A stretch of DNA of 64,000 bases from Microcebus murinus (Eukaryota; Chordata; Mammalia; Primates; Cheirogaleidae): the NCBI RefSeq assembly GCF_040939455.1, contig NC_134108.1:81016001-81080000 (forward strand), written 5' to 3'. Below, piece after piece: positions 36,085 through 48,089 of the stretch. Numbering within the stretch: the first letter of the stretch is position 1; the number at the start of each line of letters is the position of its first letter. The position numbers were made by a program, and so were the translations under genes. The notes below the pieces were generated by a model. That model saw nothing but the letters and a program-made list of their open reading frames with translations. It was not told the origin of the DNA and did no database searches.

Positions 36085-37280
36085 GAAGGAAGCCTCCCCC
36101 ACACCACTCCCACCACCCCCAAATAATGTGACTGTACTTGCATTTCCCTGGGGGAGGGATTGATGGGTTGAGTGCATGGGGGCATATTCAGACAATTATG
36201 CTTGGCATCCTGTTGTCAAAATACTGTGGGCCATTCCAGTTCCAGTCATTTCTCACTGGCTGGTTTCTCTCTTCAAGTGCCTCATTCTTTTATTTACTTT
36301 CCACAGGTGCGAGTGTTCTACCCTCAGATTCCCCTCCTTTTATTTTGCCAGTCAAAATATATCTGCATAGGCAAAATAAAATCTAAGGTCACTTCCTAGT
36401 CAAAAGTGCCATGTACTCCTAATAGGCAGACTTAGTAATAAAAAATGTAGTTACATTTTTCTTTAATAAATTTAAATTATATTTTAATAAATATAAAATT
36501 TGGGAGAAGTTATTTTCCTACCAGTCCCTATAAGCAATAGGGAAGGGATAGAAAAATGTGTTCTCTTCTGTAGAGTAATTCCTGAGGGGTTGAGAATATG
36601 GGAGGCTGGATTTTTTCCTCTATTTATGTAAAAATCAAAGAAGTGCCCTATTTCTGCTTGAATCCATTTGAGATATCAGCACTCTGATTTTTCTTAGTTT
36701 TTAAAACTAGAATCTGTCTACAATTTTTTAAATCACATGAATAGCATCCTCCCACACAGAGACAAAATGGAAACCTCTGTATACTGTTCCATAATCAAAG
36801 CATCTTCACATAGTTGCGCAGAGGAAAAATCCAAGAAATAAGGCAACAATAACAGGTATGTTTACAAAATTATATAAATATTGGTTGTATTTGGCAATAC
36901 AGCTAATTATCAATAACATATTGCCTATGCCAAACCACTTTATTTGTTGACTATTTTTTAAAATTTCTTTTCAAAACAGTAAGCAGGTAGAGCTGTAGGA
37001 AACTGACCATCAGATTATCACCCCACCTCAATTGAAAGTCATTAGACAGTTTTAGCAACCTGAATTAGGGGTCATTTTATAAAGAAAAAAATCAATTTAT
37101 TTTTTAAAATACATACACACACATATACATTTATACACATACATATATTTCTGCTCCCTTCTCCCTGGGCTTTGAGTGATCTAATGTCTGAAAATATTCA
37201 CAGCTAGCTCATGGAAAATTACTGTGGTTCTTGACTCATTTACTTAAACATTTATTAGCTATAACCTATTAAAATATTTT
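36085..37280. other. Intergenic stretch, nothing recognised
   Basis: I see no gene or confident repeat. Overlapping open frames near 36138-36399 show no domain. An (AC)/(AT)-rich patch lies at 37109-37150. Confidence 0.4.
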
Positions 37281-37283
37281 AAA

Positions 37284-37411
37284 AGATAACCAGGCACATT
37301 AAAATTTTAAGAAGTTTATTTGAGCAGACAGTGATTCAGGAATCAGGCAGCACCAAACATCGAATTGTTCAGGGCTCCATGAATGAAGCATAAGGGGAAC
37401 GCTTTTATAGA
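37284..37411. repeat. Possible ERV-derived fragment left of Tigger1
   Basis: The text aagtttatttgagcagacag, tgattcaggaatcaggcagc and aacgcttttatagac resembles sequence common in mammalian LTR/ERV repeats. It stops where the Tigger1 terminal repeat begins. Confidence 0.35.
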
Positions 37412-38053
37412 CAAGCCTCATTTTATTGTACGTTGCTTATTGTGTTTCACGGATATTGTGTTTTTTACAAACTGAAGGTTTGTGGCAACTCTGCAACAAG
37501 CACCATTTTTGCAAAAGGAAGTACTCGCTTCGTAACTCTGTGTCATATTGTGGTAATTCTCACAATATTTCGAACTTTTTCATTATCATTATATCTGGGA
37601 TGGTGATCTGTAATCAGTGATCTTATATGTTACTATTGTGATTATTTTGGGGTATCACAAATTGAATCCATATAAGATTGTGAACTTAATCGATAAACGT
37701 TGTGTGTGCTCTGACTGGTCCACTGACTGGCCATTCTCCCTTCTGTCTTCCTCTCTTCAGGCCTTCCTTTCCCCTGAGACACAACGGTATTACAGTTAGG
37801 CCACTTAATAACCCTACAATGGCCCCTAAGTGTTCAAATGAAAGTCGCACATCTCTCACTTTAAATCGAAAACTAGAAATGATTAAGCTTAGTGAGGAAG
37901 GCATGTCAGAAGCTAAGGCAGCTGAAGCTAGGCCTCTACTACCAGTTAGCCAAGTTGTGAATGTGGAAAAGTTCTTGAAGGAAATCATAAGTGTTACTCC
38001 AGCGAATACACGAACGATAAGAAAGCGAAACAGCCTTACTGGTGATATGGAAC
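37412..38053 (+). mobile_element. Tigger1 5' portion, sense
   Basis: It begins at the terminal repeat (caagcctcattttattgtac), continues through the Tigger1 leader (aaactgaaggtttgtggcaa, tgggatggtgatctgtaatc, taatcgataaacgttgtgtg) into the transposase start ATGGCCCCTAAGTGTTCAAA at 37819. The protein fragment contains the CENP-B-type DNA-binding start [20 protein letters not shown]. It breaks at 38053 at the equivalent of 'LTGDME', where the unrelated 260-bp repeat begins. It is a dead fragment of an autonomous pogo-family element. Confidence 0.88.
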
Positions 38054-38314
38054 CTGGGACCTTAAAAACATAATATTGGCCTCTCCTTCCTGGATTGGTG
38101 GAAGGTATAAAGAAGTTACTCTTTCCTAGTGAGACCACAGTAATTAAAGGAAACCACTAACTTCAAGAAAAAAGCCTACTGATTTTTTTGCCTTAACAAC
38201 TTACCCTATCATGGTAGTATGCAATTGTTCCCTGTTCTGTGCTGTCTCAAGCACAAATTGCAGTCACCCCAAACCTTCAGTGAAAGGCTGACATAAGGAA
38301 CAAGTGGTGTAAGT
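38054..38314 (+). repeat. Inverted 260-bp repeat, copy B
   Basis: It is the partner of 34239-34498 in the opposite orientation, about 3.5 kb away, and follows the Tigger1 5' portion without a gap. Scattered substitutions and 1-2 base indels separate the copies at roughly one base in ten to twelve. Confidence 0.85.
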
Positions 38315-38536
38315 GACACGGAGGCTCAGGGAGGTATGGTCTCCTACCACCATCCTCCCGCCACAGCCAGCGTGATGAATCAGGGTCCCACAGAGAGGAG
38401 ACGGGGGTGGTGACAGTGGGCAGGGCTGTGAGCTGCAGATGGGCAAGGAGGTCCCCTCTGCATGCAGGACTAACTCACACACCATCCTGCAATGAACCCC
38501 TTTCTGTAACAGAGGTAAAGTTCTGAAAAAGGGCAA

Positions 38537-39017
38537 TGAAACATTTCACTAGTTTTCTCTTTAAAACTCCTCCCTTTTTGGGAATTAAAACTTGCATTCC
38601 TTCCCAAGGCCACTGATCAAAGGGGTACAAAAATGTTCTTTGCTGTTCGTTTTCTACTATCTTAAATCACAGGAGATGGCTCAACAGAATCCTCAGGACA
38701 AGGGTTCAAAAGATCACCCTTACTGGAGATAAAGGTCGTAATAACCCAAGACGAAAATCACCAATCACAGTTAAGCAACAATAGCCTGAAGCTGCAACAT
38801 GTGACACTAGTCACATAGACCCAAGCCCAACCCCCCAAAAATCCCCCTTTAAAAAGCTCTGTTTTTCTGCTTAAAGGCAAGATGGTGGTCTTTGAGACGC
38901 TAGTCTGCTGCCCTCCTCATTTGCTGGCAAATTAATAAATTTCTCTTTCCTTTTTCCTCAAACCACTTGTCCTCATTATTCATGATCATTGATTTGGCCT
39001 CGGAGCTTTTGGTAACA
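38537..39017 (+). mobile_element. Probable ERV1-type LTR, sense
   Basis: It starts TGAAACATTTC after a purine-rich run (gaaaaagggcaa, polypurine-like) and ends GGTAACA. Inside are a TATA-like cctttaaaaagctctg at about 38846-38861 and an AATAAA polyadenylation signal at 38934-38939, followed by a GT/T-rich region, the usual U3-R-U5 order. The length is about 480 bp. I cannot name the family, and no matching second LTR or target duplication is visible. The purine run could mean this is a 3' LTR whose internal part lies to the left (38315-38536). Confidence 0.6.
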
Positions 39018-39284
39018 CTTCCCCTAATGTGCTAGTGCAAGGCGAGAAGGCACTGCTTGGCAAGAAGAAGGAGGTACTGGCTTGGGTCATGGTTGGATTT
39101 TACAACAGATGGGGGACTGAGAGGCTATATGTTGACTAATTGGAAACTGTGAAATATTTGTTTAAGGAATAGAAGTGTCCCAAGGAGCCAAATCTCCACT
39201 TTTCCAAGGAATTGGAAATAAACTATATAACCAAGGATAGCTAAACCAATAATAATGGTTTTTCTAAATGTAAAAGATGAAACT

Positions 39285-39395
39285 TTTGTTATGAATATGC
39301 TATATTTTATTCATTCATCATTTGATGGACATTTGTGCTTTTTTTTATTTTAAGTAATGCTACTATGAACATTTGTGTACATAGCCCAAAGATGA
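39285..39395 (-). mobile_element. Short L1 fragment, antisense
   Basis: Reversed L1 ORF2-end text: catttgatggacatttgtgc and taatgctactatgaacattt. Confidence 0.55.
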
Positions 39396-39849
39396 TGAAA
39401 CTTTTGAACATATTTGCTCAATTCCATGAAATCATTGCCCTTGACATTGAGAGCAGGCTATAAAACTGGGGAATTGAGAACTTTGGGGTTAATATCCTGT
39501 TTACAAGATGTTTAAACTCCATGTAATTATGAGTACTTGAAGTCTAAATAAATGAATATAGGCACACTCTTCCTATCCTTAAGATGAGACAAAACCTTAA
39601 GAAAACAAGACCATTTTGGGGGGCTTGCAGTCAGATTAGTTGTTTCTTTCTCAGAAAATATACAATTAAAAATTCATTAAACTTTCATTCATTGCCCCTT
39701 AAGTCCTGACAATCCCCTGGCCCCATAACCCCACCTCCCATACCCAGCTAGCCAGGAGGCCCAGCCAGACCCAGGCTCTGAAATTTGCTTTAACTACTCT
39801 ACATTGAAATTTACACATCTGGTCTGAAATTGTGTGTCTTAAAATATCT

Positions 39850-40025
39850 CAGGGAGGAGAAAAGTGAATGTAAGGGGATAAATGAAACAAAATTAATAAC
39901 TGTTGATAAATATCAATAATCAATAAACTTGGGTGACGAGTACAAGGGGAACACATTACACACTATTCTTTCAACCTTTGTGTTATTTTAATATTTTCCA
40001 CAATAAAAGCTTAATCAACAATAAT
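39850..40025 (+). mobile_element. L1 3'UTR-like fragment, sense
   Basis: The order aaacttgggtgacgagtaca, ttacacactattctttcaac and attttccacaataaaagctt matches old L1 3' ends. Confidence 0.5.
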
Positions 40026-40029
40026 AAAG

Positions 40030-41675
40030 AGGATATCTCTGGTCTCTTTTCACAGGAGACTGTTTAAAGGCCAAGTGGCAATGGATATGTCAGAAACAAT
40101 TAACACATTCTTGTCAGTGACACGTTAAATTGCACCTTTATGCCTTAAGCTGTGACAAGTGTGCATCTAGAAATTGGGAGTGCCTCCAAGTGAGGAATAT
40201 TATGAAGTTCAGTGGGGAAAAGCTTGGGAGAAGAAAAGTTTACTGAGAAAGCTTAAATTAAATCTTGATATGTAGGTCTTGAACTGGTTCTGGGCATGCC
40301 CTAAAATTTTACCTAGTACTCACATTTTAAAGGGAAAAATAGGAAATGCCTTGTGCTTCAATTCCTGAAATAGCTATGACATTTCACACCCAAGCATCTT
40401 TCCCAGTGACCTGACCCTGGAGTGGTGGCTTGGCTCAGTTGATAGCCTGCAGAGGGGGCAGTGTGGAGGTGGGGTGGCGTGGTTTGGTTTGGTGGGAAAG
40501 CAGCAGCAGCTCGCTTGCCCACCCGTGATCATCTCAGCCAGGCTGCTAACACGACAGAAGAGGCAGCTCTGCTTTGGCAGAGCATCTGAAAATGTCAGTC
40601 TTATTCTTTTCTGAAACTATTTTTGCCTTTTACATTTTAACTATTTTAAATTTTGGAGAGTATCTGAATATGCTTATAAGTCTTTATTCTGTTACTTGGC
40701 ATTTGCTGTACTTATAGATTGATTACCATTTCTAGTAAATTCTCTTTAGATTTTCTCAACAAAAATTAAATACACATAATTTGAGGTGTTCTAAGTGAAT
40801 TGAATAGTCTTGAAAAATAAGTAGGGCCAGGCTTACACAGTCAGAAATTTGGGGTTCATTTTTATAAAATGACAGCAAATGCCTTCTAGCTCAGCTTATC
40901 GATTAAAGCTAGGACCAGTCTCAGACATTTTGAACCCTAGTTTGTTACTGGGTAAGATTCCTCCCAACTTGACACTTCCCAGCCCTTCTTTCTCCATCAC
41001 GAAGCACATTAGCTTGACCTGGCTCAACCTCATCTTCCTCAACCACCTCCCTCCCACCTTTGTTAATCACTGTCCCCTGCAACTCAAGGTGAGACTTTTT
41101 GCTAGCTTTCTTATATTGACATTAGAAATCTTGGGGGATTCCAAATCTTTTAGCATTTTGAGTTGATTTTGAAACATAATGCATTTTTATTTAATAAATA
41201 AATTCCTAAAAGAATCTGGCATAACACATTTTTATTTCAATTTAAAGTTTTAGAAATGCTTCTCATATTTTCTAAATTAAAACAAACAGCATTATATATG
41301 TTCTTTGAATGATTTAGGATTAATTCTATTTCACTCGAGGAGCCCAACTGGTGCAGTTCTAGCATACTGAGCCCAATTCCAAAAACTGAGCTAGGTGTTA
41401 CTAGAGGGGACTGTGTGAGAAGGAAACAGATGTACCTTCCAAGTGGGGACCAAGATTCAGGCTGTGGGCAGCTGAAGGAAGTTCAGTGCAGCAGGCCTAG
41501 CACAGTATACAAAAGTTATCACAATAAGTAGCAGGTGTTAACTCCATAGGGAAGGGAGATCCATTGTAAAGTAACAGAAGCAATATTATATGTAGACAGA
41601 ACATGGCAAGAAGGAATCTGAGAGCAGTAACTATTTAAACCTTGTTGATCAGCAGGGAGCTGGCACAGGGAAGCA
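40030..41675. other. Intergenic stretch, nothing recognised
   Basis: I see no gene or confident repeat. The 95-codon frame at 40879-41166 has no recognised domain. Confidence 0.4.
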
Positions 41676-41679
41676 TGCC

Positions 41680-42112
41680 TAGAGATCTGTGGTCCACACG
41701 CCCCTGGCTGCAGATGGTACTGATCTGTGGCCTGTTAGGAACTGGGCCGCACAGCAGGAGGTGAGCGGTGCGTAGGCTAGTGAAGCTTCATCACTAGCTA
41801 GCTGTATTTACAGCTACTCCCCATCTGTCCCATCATCGCATAAGCTCTGCCTCCTGTCAGATCAGCAGCAGCATTAGATTCCCATAGGAACGTGAACTCT
41901 ACTGTAAACTGTGCATGTGAGGGATCTAGGTTATGTGCTTCTTATGAGAATCTAATACCTGATGATCTGAGGTGGAGCTGAGGTGGTGATGCTAGCGCTG
42001 GGGAGCAGCTGCAAATACAGATTATCATTAGCAGAGAGGGTTGACTGCACAATAAATGTGATGCACTGAATCATCCTGAAACCATCCCCCTCTGGTCTGT
42101 GGAAAAATTGTC
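41680..42112 (+). mobile_element. Non-autonomous DNA transposon, probably hAT
   Basis: Strong landmarks of a frequent mammalian DNA repeat: actgatctgtggcctgttag, gaactgggccgcacagcagg, cctcctgtcagatcagcagc, gtgcttcttatgagaatcta and cctgatgatctgaggtggag, ending ggtctgtggaaaaattgtct. The element is GC-richer than its surroundings. It has no coding capacity. Confidence 0.75.
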
Positions 42113-42317
42113 TATAGATAGTAGGGCTTCATTTCTCTTGAGGGAGACAATGGCAAGAGTTTTGCCAGAGCAAGTCTTAGAGGGATTTTGTGTGCAAATA
42201 ATCAAAATACAAATCCATTTAACCAAATTCCAAGAAAAGGTGAGGATAAGGTCAGTAAGCCAGTCTAGTCATTGCTCTGGAGAGTCAAGGTCAATGACCT
42301 GGTAATAGCAACTTGAA

Positions 42318-42735
42318 TACTGCATCAGGTTTCTATTGCTGCATGAGAAATCACCATAAATTTAGCAGCTTAGAACAGCACACATTTATTATTTCACAGT
42401 TTCTTTGGGTCAGGAGACTGGGTGCCACTTAGTTATGTCTTCTGCTCAGGGTCTTAATAGGCTGAAATCAAGGTGTTGGCTGGGTCTGGGACCTCATCTG
42501 AGGTTTGGAGTCCAATCTCTTTTAGGTGGTTGGCAGAATTCAGAGCCTTTTAAGTTGTAGGAATGAGGTCCTTGTTTTCTTGCTGGCTGTCAGATGGAGA
42601 TCACTTTCAGCTCCTACAGGCCACCCTCATGGCCTAGCTAATGGCAATCCCAAATGGGGTAGTTTATTTCTTCAAAGCCAGCAGGAGAATTTTCTTCCAT
42701 TGGCACAATTGGCTTTTTCATATACCTAAAATGTA
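42318..42735 (-). mobile_element. MaLR/ERVL-type LTR, antisense
   Basis: It begins gcatcaggtttctattgctg, then atttagcagcttagaacagc, acatttattatttcacagtt, tcaggagactgggtgccact and caaggtgttggctgggtctg. It is the same family as 58735-59225. The exact subfamily is uncertain. Confidence 0.6.
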
Positions 42736-43404
42736 TATATTTGTGTTCTCCATAAAGGGCTACCATATCATACAACTCCAGGACTGCCATTCATATCACA
42801 TTCTATAAAAATCACCAAATATAAAGAGCCTAGCAGAATATCTAGCACATAGATAATTGACAATGATGAATGAATCAATTTAATGAATGAATGAAACTCA
42901 TCACTCTTCATTTTACTTTCCTTCTAATTGATCAATCAGCACTGATTAATAACCCATTGACATTTTTATCCTGTACTTAGAAAAATTACTGTCCTGTTCT
43001 GAAATTATCAAATTGCTGATGTATTATTAATGGTTGCTATTATGAAGTTTTCTCCCTGTAAACTTTTGTTCATCCAATGAACATTTGTTATTTACTAGCA
43101 GAATATGGTTTTAGGATTGCTCTTACAAGTTTAATAATATCATATTTTGACTCATAGTAGGTCCCATAACTTACATCAAAGCAAGAAAAAATGCTGGACG
43201 TAATTTAATTCAACCAAAACACCCAATATGAGCAAGAGTCCATGGTATGAGCCTTGTACACAAAAGATCAACATATAATTTCCCAGAAATCCCCTAAGCA
43301 ATGTAAAATCAAAGTGCTTAAACTATGATTATACTAGAGAAAATCAAAAGCTTTGTGTGACATTTTCTGAAAACCTGTCTATAAGCTGTTCTTTTAAAAT
43401 TATC

Positions 43405-43800
43405 CATGTTAATTTGGGTTCTCTAAGAAACAGATGGCAAGATGGGATTAAGTCTGAAAAAGATTTATTAGGGGAGACAGCTGTGAATTTTAAGAGCAGA
43501 GTATGCATGGTGTGATGCCTGTGAAGAGGAGGGTGCAGGAAAGGAGTATTGGGTGGGAAGAATCTTAGACAGTGGCATGGTCTTAAGAAAATTCTACGTA
43601 GGCTAAAGGGGAGTCATTGAGCTAATGTTGTCCCTCAGGGGAGTGAGCCAGTACTAATAGCCATGCAATACTCATTCCTTGGCTGGGAACAGAAGGAACA
43701 CAGTCGTGGACCTCACTGGGTAGCAGCTGGGGTTCTCAATCAATTCTGCTTCCCACAGGGGGAGATTTGGGTATTGCATTTCCATAGCTGCCATATCATC
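43405..43800 (-). repeat. Possible LTR-type repeat
   Basis: The start aatttgggttctctaagaaa and acagatggcaagatgggatt, then aaaaagatttattaggggag, look like a reversed LTR end. The family is not named and the right boundary is unclear. Confidence 0.35.
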
Positions 43801-44010
43801 TTTGGTAGTTATCAAATTGATAGTCTTCAAGTTTTTTCATTAATGTTTGATAGACATACAGACCATAAATGATTTCATGCCACCAAATTTTACCTCTATA
43901 TTTGATAACTGTCATGAAACATGTTACTATTAACAGAGGTTAAGGATTCTATTATGTTAATACAACACTTTGGTTGTTATGTATTTTATATTAGCTTTTG
44001 GAGTACATAA

Positions 44011-44306
44011 ACTTTTTTTTTTTGAGACAGAGTCTCGCTCTGTTGCTGGGGCTAGAGTGCTGTGATGTCAGCCTGGCTCACAGCAACCTCAAACTCCTGG
44101 GCTCAAGTGATCCTCCTGCCTCAGCTTCCCGAGTACATGGGACTACAGGCAGGCACCACCAAGCCTGGCTAATTTTTTTCTATTTTTAGTAGAGACAGGG
44201 TCTCATTCTTGCTGAGGCTGGTCTCGGACTCCTGAGATTGAGCAATCCTCCCACCTCAGCCTCCCAGAGTGCTAGGATTATAGACGTGATCAACCACACC
44301 CGGACT
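44011..44306 (-). mobile_element. Alu, antisense
   Basis: It runs from a T12 tract and gagacagagtctcgctctgt to gatcaaccacacccgga. The linker insert is missing (ggctaatttttttctatttt), so it is either an older subfamily or a deleted copy. No target duplication was found. Confidence 0.9.
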
Positions 44307-44309
44307 GTA

Positions 44310-44965
44310 AATATTCTTTTATCACATATCATGATTATTGTAGAACACAAGCAAAACCATACAATGAAAAAAATTTAACATATAATTTTGAGAATGTTAA
44401 CTTAGTAAACCTTCACTGATTTTGGGCTAATTGTAGGTTGACCAAATTATAGAATATTTTTAAAGAAATGTGGTTATTTCTTAGCAGCATACACAGTCAT
44501 TGCAACTAGAAGAACAAATGCTGTCTAAGAGAGAAAACTGATATAAAAATCAAATGATTAGTCCTAATTAGCATATTAGTTTGTTTCTGGGGAGAAGAAC
44601 TTAAATGAGTCTCCCTATAATCTTCTCAAAACATATTACACTTATAATTCATATCACACAAGTTGATCAGACTATTGCATTCTGTCTTTAGGTTCTGAAA
44701 ACCCTTTCTTCCTCAATATTCAAGTGTAGCCTAGGATCCGAAGGCCCAACCTCTGCGAATGAGGGAGGACAGAGGACATGCAGCAAAGGATGCCTTGGGG
44801 GGCCCAGCAGCTCCTGTCCTTCCTTTATTCCAGATCTGTAAACTGGACTTGACTTTTCCTGACCCAGTTATTGAAAGGTCACAGGATAGGAGCTTTTGAG
44901 TCATCAAAACTGACTGAGCTGGCCCATTCTATTCAGTTTTTCTCATATTTTCCGTCTATACCTAC
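44310..44965. other. Intergenic stretch, nothing recognised
   Basis: No gene or repeat was identified. Confidence 0.4.
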
Positions 44966-44971
44966 TTAGTC

Positions 44972-45345
44972 TGTTTTCTGTTGTTTATAAAAGAAACTTG
45001 TAACTGGGTAATTTATAAAGAAAACAAAATTTATTTCTTACAGTTCTGGAGGCTAGGAAGACTGGGCTTAAGGGGCTGCATCTGGTGAGGTCCTTCTTGC
45101 TGGTGGGGACTCTCTGCAGAGTCCTGAGGCAGCATAGGGCATCCCATGATGAGGGGGCCGAGCCTGCTGGCTCAAGTCTTTCTCCTCTTACACAGCCACC
45201 AATGCTCCACCCTCATGACCCTCACAATTACCTCCCAAAGGTCCCACCTATCAAATATCATGGTTGGATTTCCCACCCCATTAATACTGTTAGACAATGG
45301 GTGAGTTTTAATGTGAGTTTCAGAGGGGACATTCAAACCATAACA
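44972..45345 (-). mobile_element. MST/THE1-type MaLR LTR, antisense
   Basis: Reversed LTR landmarks: gtctgttttctgttgtttat, aactgggtaatttataaaga, ttcttacagttctggaggct, ggtcccacctatcaaatatc and gggacattcaaaccataaca at its boundary with the internal region. Confidence 0.8.
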
Positions 45346-45770
45346 TTTTGCCGCTGGCCCCGCCAAATTAATGTCCTTCTCACATACAGATACATTAATT
45401 CCATCCCTTACCCCCAAAATCTTCTCATTCCAACACCAAAAGTCCAAAGTCTCATCTGCGAGCCTGTGAAAACAAGTTATCTACTTTCAAGATACAATGG
45501 TGGGACAGGCACAGGACACACATTCCCATTCCAAAGAGGAAAAATAAGAAAGAAGAAAAGGACTTGGCCCCTAGCAAGTCAGAAACCCAAAGGGGTAGAC
45601 ATTACAACTTAAGCCGGAGAATAATCTCTTTTAGCTTCCATGTCCAGCATCCAGGAACAGTGTGGTGGGGAACCAATCTCCTAACGGCCACACCTCTCAA
45701 TACAGCCACTTCTGTGGTTAACTTTCAACTTCAGTTTTGGAGAGGCCACATGTACAAACCATAGCACCTA
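45346..45770 (-). mobile_element. MaLR internal region fragment, antisense
   Basis: The sequence continues directly from the LTR with internal MaLR text: tgccgctggccccgccaaat, aatgtccttctcacatacag, aagtccaaagtctcatctgc, aagatacaatggtgggacag. MaLR elements encode only gag-like remnants. The 175-codon open frame crossing this junction on the plus strand (45085-45612) is antisense to the element and not a gene. Confidence 0.75.
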
Positions 45771-46004
45771 CCTTAATTTTATGTTCCACAAACTAATATA
45801 TGTTTTAGTTTACTCATTTAAATAATCACTGTTTTTCAACTAATCATTTCTTAATGTTCTAGTCATATAATAATAATTTCAACCCAAGTATTTCAAATTT
45901 CGGTTTTTAAATATTTCCCCTAGAAGCCTAGAGACCTGGAAAAACAGATTCATAATTTAAGGATTGCTGAGAGGTACATACTATATATGCTTCAAGTGGC
46001 TTAC

Positions 46005-46458
46005 ATGTTGGGATGGTTAATTTTATGTGTCAATTTGAATAGGCCACGGGATACCCAAACAAAACATGGTTTCTGGATGACATTAACGTTTGAATTGGTG
46101 GACTCATAAAGCCGATGGCTCTCCCCAATATAGTTGGACACCATCCAATTCATTGAGAGCCTGAATAGGTCAAAAGACGGAAGGAGGAATTTATCCCTCT
46201 TATCGGCCTCACTGCTTGTGCCGGGACATTTCATTTAATCTTCTGCGTTGGACTGGAGTCACATCATTGGCTCCCTTGTCAGGCCTTTGAACCCGGACTG
46301 CATCACACTACTGGTTTTCCTGAGTTTCTAGCTTGAGGATGACAGATCATGGGACTTCTTAGCCTCTGGAATTACATGAGCTAATTCCTCTTAATCAATT
46401 AATCAATCTCTATATATCTATCCTATTGGTTCTGTTTCTTGGAAAAATACTACTGCAC
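46005..46458 (+). mobile_element. MLT2-type ERVL LTR, sense
   Basis: Landmarks in order: gggatggttaattttatgtg, caatttgaataggccacggg, gaattggtggactcataaag, ccaattcattgagagcctga, gatcatgggacttcttagcc, attacatgagctaattcctc and tcctattggttctgtttctt. It is solo and in the orientation opposite to the MLT2 at 29928-30312. Confidence 0.85.
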
Positions 46459-46464
46459 ATGTTA

Positions 46465-46625
46465 TTTATTCATTTAATCTTCTTAACTGCCTAACTATTA
46501 TTATCTCCAATTTATACACAAGAATACTGAAGCACAGAGAAGTTAAATAACTTACCCAAGGTCACATTAAAAAGTAAGTGGTAGAGTCAGGATTTAAACC
46601 CAAGTAATCTGGCTCCAACTGAAAA
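46465..46625 (+). repeat. MIR SINE fragment, sense
   Basis: It contains tactgaagcacagagaagtt, aataacttacccaaggtcac and gtggtagagtcaggatttaa, the MIR core. Confidence 0.8.
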
Positions 46626-46717
46626 TGTGTTGTTACTGTGGCCTTCTCAAACACTCTCAGTTAAAAAGCCACTAACTACCAATTAGCACGTGGCAACATA
46701 ATCATTTAAAAAAATAT

Positions 46718-46723
46718 TTTATT
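46718..46723 (-). promoter_or_regulatory. Candidate SDHAF4 polyadenylation signal
   Basis: On the minus strand an AATAAA hexamer lies about 260 nt after the SDHAF4 stop codon. It is the first canonical hexamer I find in that direction, giving a short 3'UTR of about 270-290 nt. Transcript data are needed to be sure that it is used. Confidence 0.45.
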
Positions 46724-46984
46724 TACATGTGCATTTTACAAGCAACTAATTTAAACTGAAAAATGATGAAGTAAAAATTTGTAGCTCTTGTCATCTTTAT
46801 AAACTCCAATAAATTTCCTTTTCCTAATTTATAGCAGCATATTTTCTTCCAAAGCCATCATATATATTTTTAAACACATTATGGAAATTATATGACTTAA
46901 AGGATATAAAGAAAAAAAATCAGAAATAAGTTAATTCAGTTGTACATATTCAGAAAACAATACTGAGATTAAAGAACATGTGAC
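46724..46984 (-). other. SDHAF4: Putative SDHAF4 3'UTR
   Basis: This is the sequence between the stop codon and the first AATAAA on the minus strand. It is AT-rich and contains no repeat that I recognise, unlike most of the neighbourhood. Confidence 0.5.
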
Positions 46985-47094
46985 TTAAAAATCAATACAG
47001 CGTCCCTTCCGTTCCCAATCTCCATATCGTGTAGGTTCTGGGCCCCTGGGTCCACCTTTTTCTTTGGTAACTGGATTAACATCATCTGGAAATT
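46985..47094 (-). CDS. SDHAF4: SDHAF4 exon 3 (final coding exon)
   Basis: A 3' splice site, ttttctgtag, precedes the exon. Its first two bases complete the Lys codon split by intron 2. It encodes [20 protein letters not shown], then [15 protein letters not shown] and a TAA stop at 46985-46987. This is the highly conserved C-terminal block of the DUF1674 family, ending in the hallmark [12 protein letters not shown]. The block is thought to form the contact with the flavoprotein subunit SDHA. No disruption is seen, and every diagnostic residue I know of is kept. Confidence 0.98.
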
Positions 47095-47489
47095 CTACAG
47101 AAAACAAAAGATATAGAAGTGCATAAGATACAAAAGATAGAAAAGTGTATATTAGAAATTCTTCTTTGACAAAGCAGTCAAGCCAGGAAAAGCATTATGG
47201 TCAATTTTGAAGACAAGGTTGCATACTAGGCTAAATATTACTGACCAAGTTACTACATGGACTATTCATGAGGTTCTTTTTCCTGAGTTTGAGAAATCAC
47301 TTTAGGATACAATTTTCATATTCAATCAAGTTTGCTATCAACACTAACAACTTAGAATTCTAGGAGTGCTCTCAGCCCTTGATCTGGGAAATAGCTGCAT
47401 ATGTGCTGCTGGATCCAAACAGAAGGGAAGGGGTGCAGAAAACACAGAGTGCAAATTCATGAGACTTGGAAGGTTTTAAAATAAGATTA

Positions 47490-47665
47490 CTTTGAATGAG
47501 TCACTTTGACTCGATGCCTCAGTTTTCTGACCTGTAAAATGGGGAGAACAGTCATACTTGCCTTATTGTGTTAAGAATTAAATAAGATATTACATGTAAA
47601 AGGTCTAGCATAATGCCAGGTACATAAGAATGTCAATTAATTTCAGCTATGAGTATTATTACTCC
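47490..47665 (-). repeat. MIR SINE fragment, antisense
   Basis: Reversed MIR: atgcctcagttttctgacct, gtaaaatggggagaacagtc, then aatgccaggtacataagaat. Confidence 0.75.
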
Positions 47666-47784
47666 TCATCATAGGGTTTTGCCTTCAGTAAATAGTTAGC
47701 TAGACCACTTATGGACATAATATTAATAACAATTACTATTCTTAAAACTATGTATGCATATCAGAAGTTCCCATCATGAATCAG

Positions 47785-47985
47785 GCCAGATTCTGAGCAC
47801 TTTATATATACTACCTCATTTAACCTTCATAATAATCCTATGGGATAGGAAAAATTATCATCCCTGTTTTACAGATAAAGAAAATGAGACATGAAGGATA
47901 AGCTCAATACCATACAGCTAAGTGGTGAAACTGAGTTTGAATTCAGATATTCTGTCTGCAGTCTTACTCTTGGCCTATACACTGT
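47785..47985 (+). repeat. MIR SINE fragment, sense
   Basis: The sense MIR core: gcactttatatatactacct, tcctatgggataggaaaaat, ccctgttttacagataaaga, then gtggtgaaactgagtttgaa. Confidence 0.8.
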
Positions 47986-48089
47986 ACTGCTCTGTATATG
48001 GACAAAATAGGAGAGGAACCAGCTATTAGAAAGAACCCTAATTCTTAAACTGTGTCTCTATATTTTTGGCACCCTCACAATACTTCCCA

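Noticed and set aside
37702..38073. 123-codon open frame
   Set aside because: It is the start of the Tigger1 transposase and runs into unrelated sequence; not a host gene.
45085..45612. 175-codon open frame on the plus strand, the longest in the window
   Set aside because: It runs antisense across a MaLR LTR and its internal region and has no domain. Chance plus repeat composition explains it.
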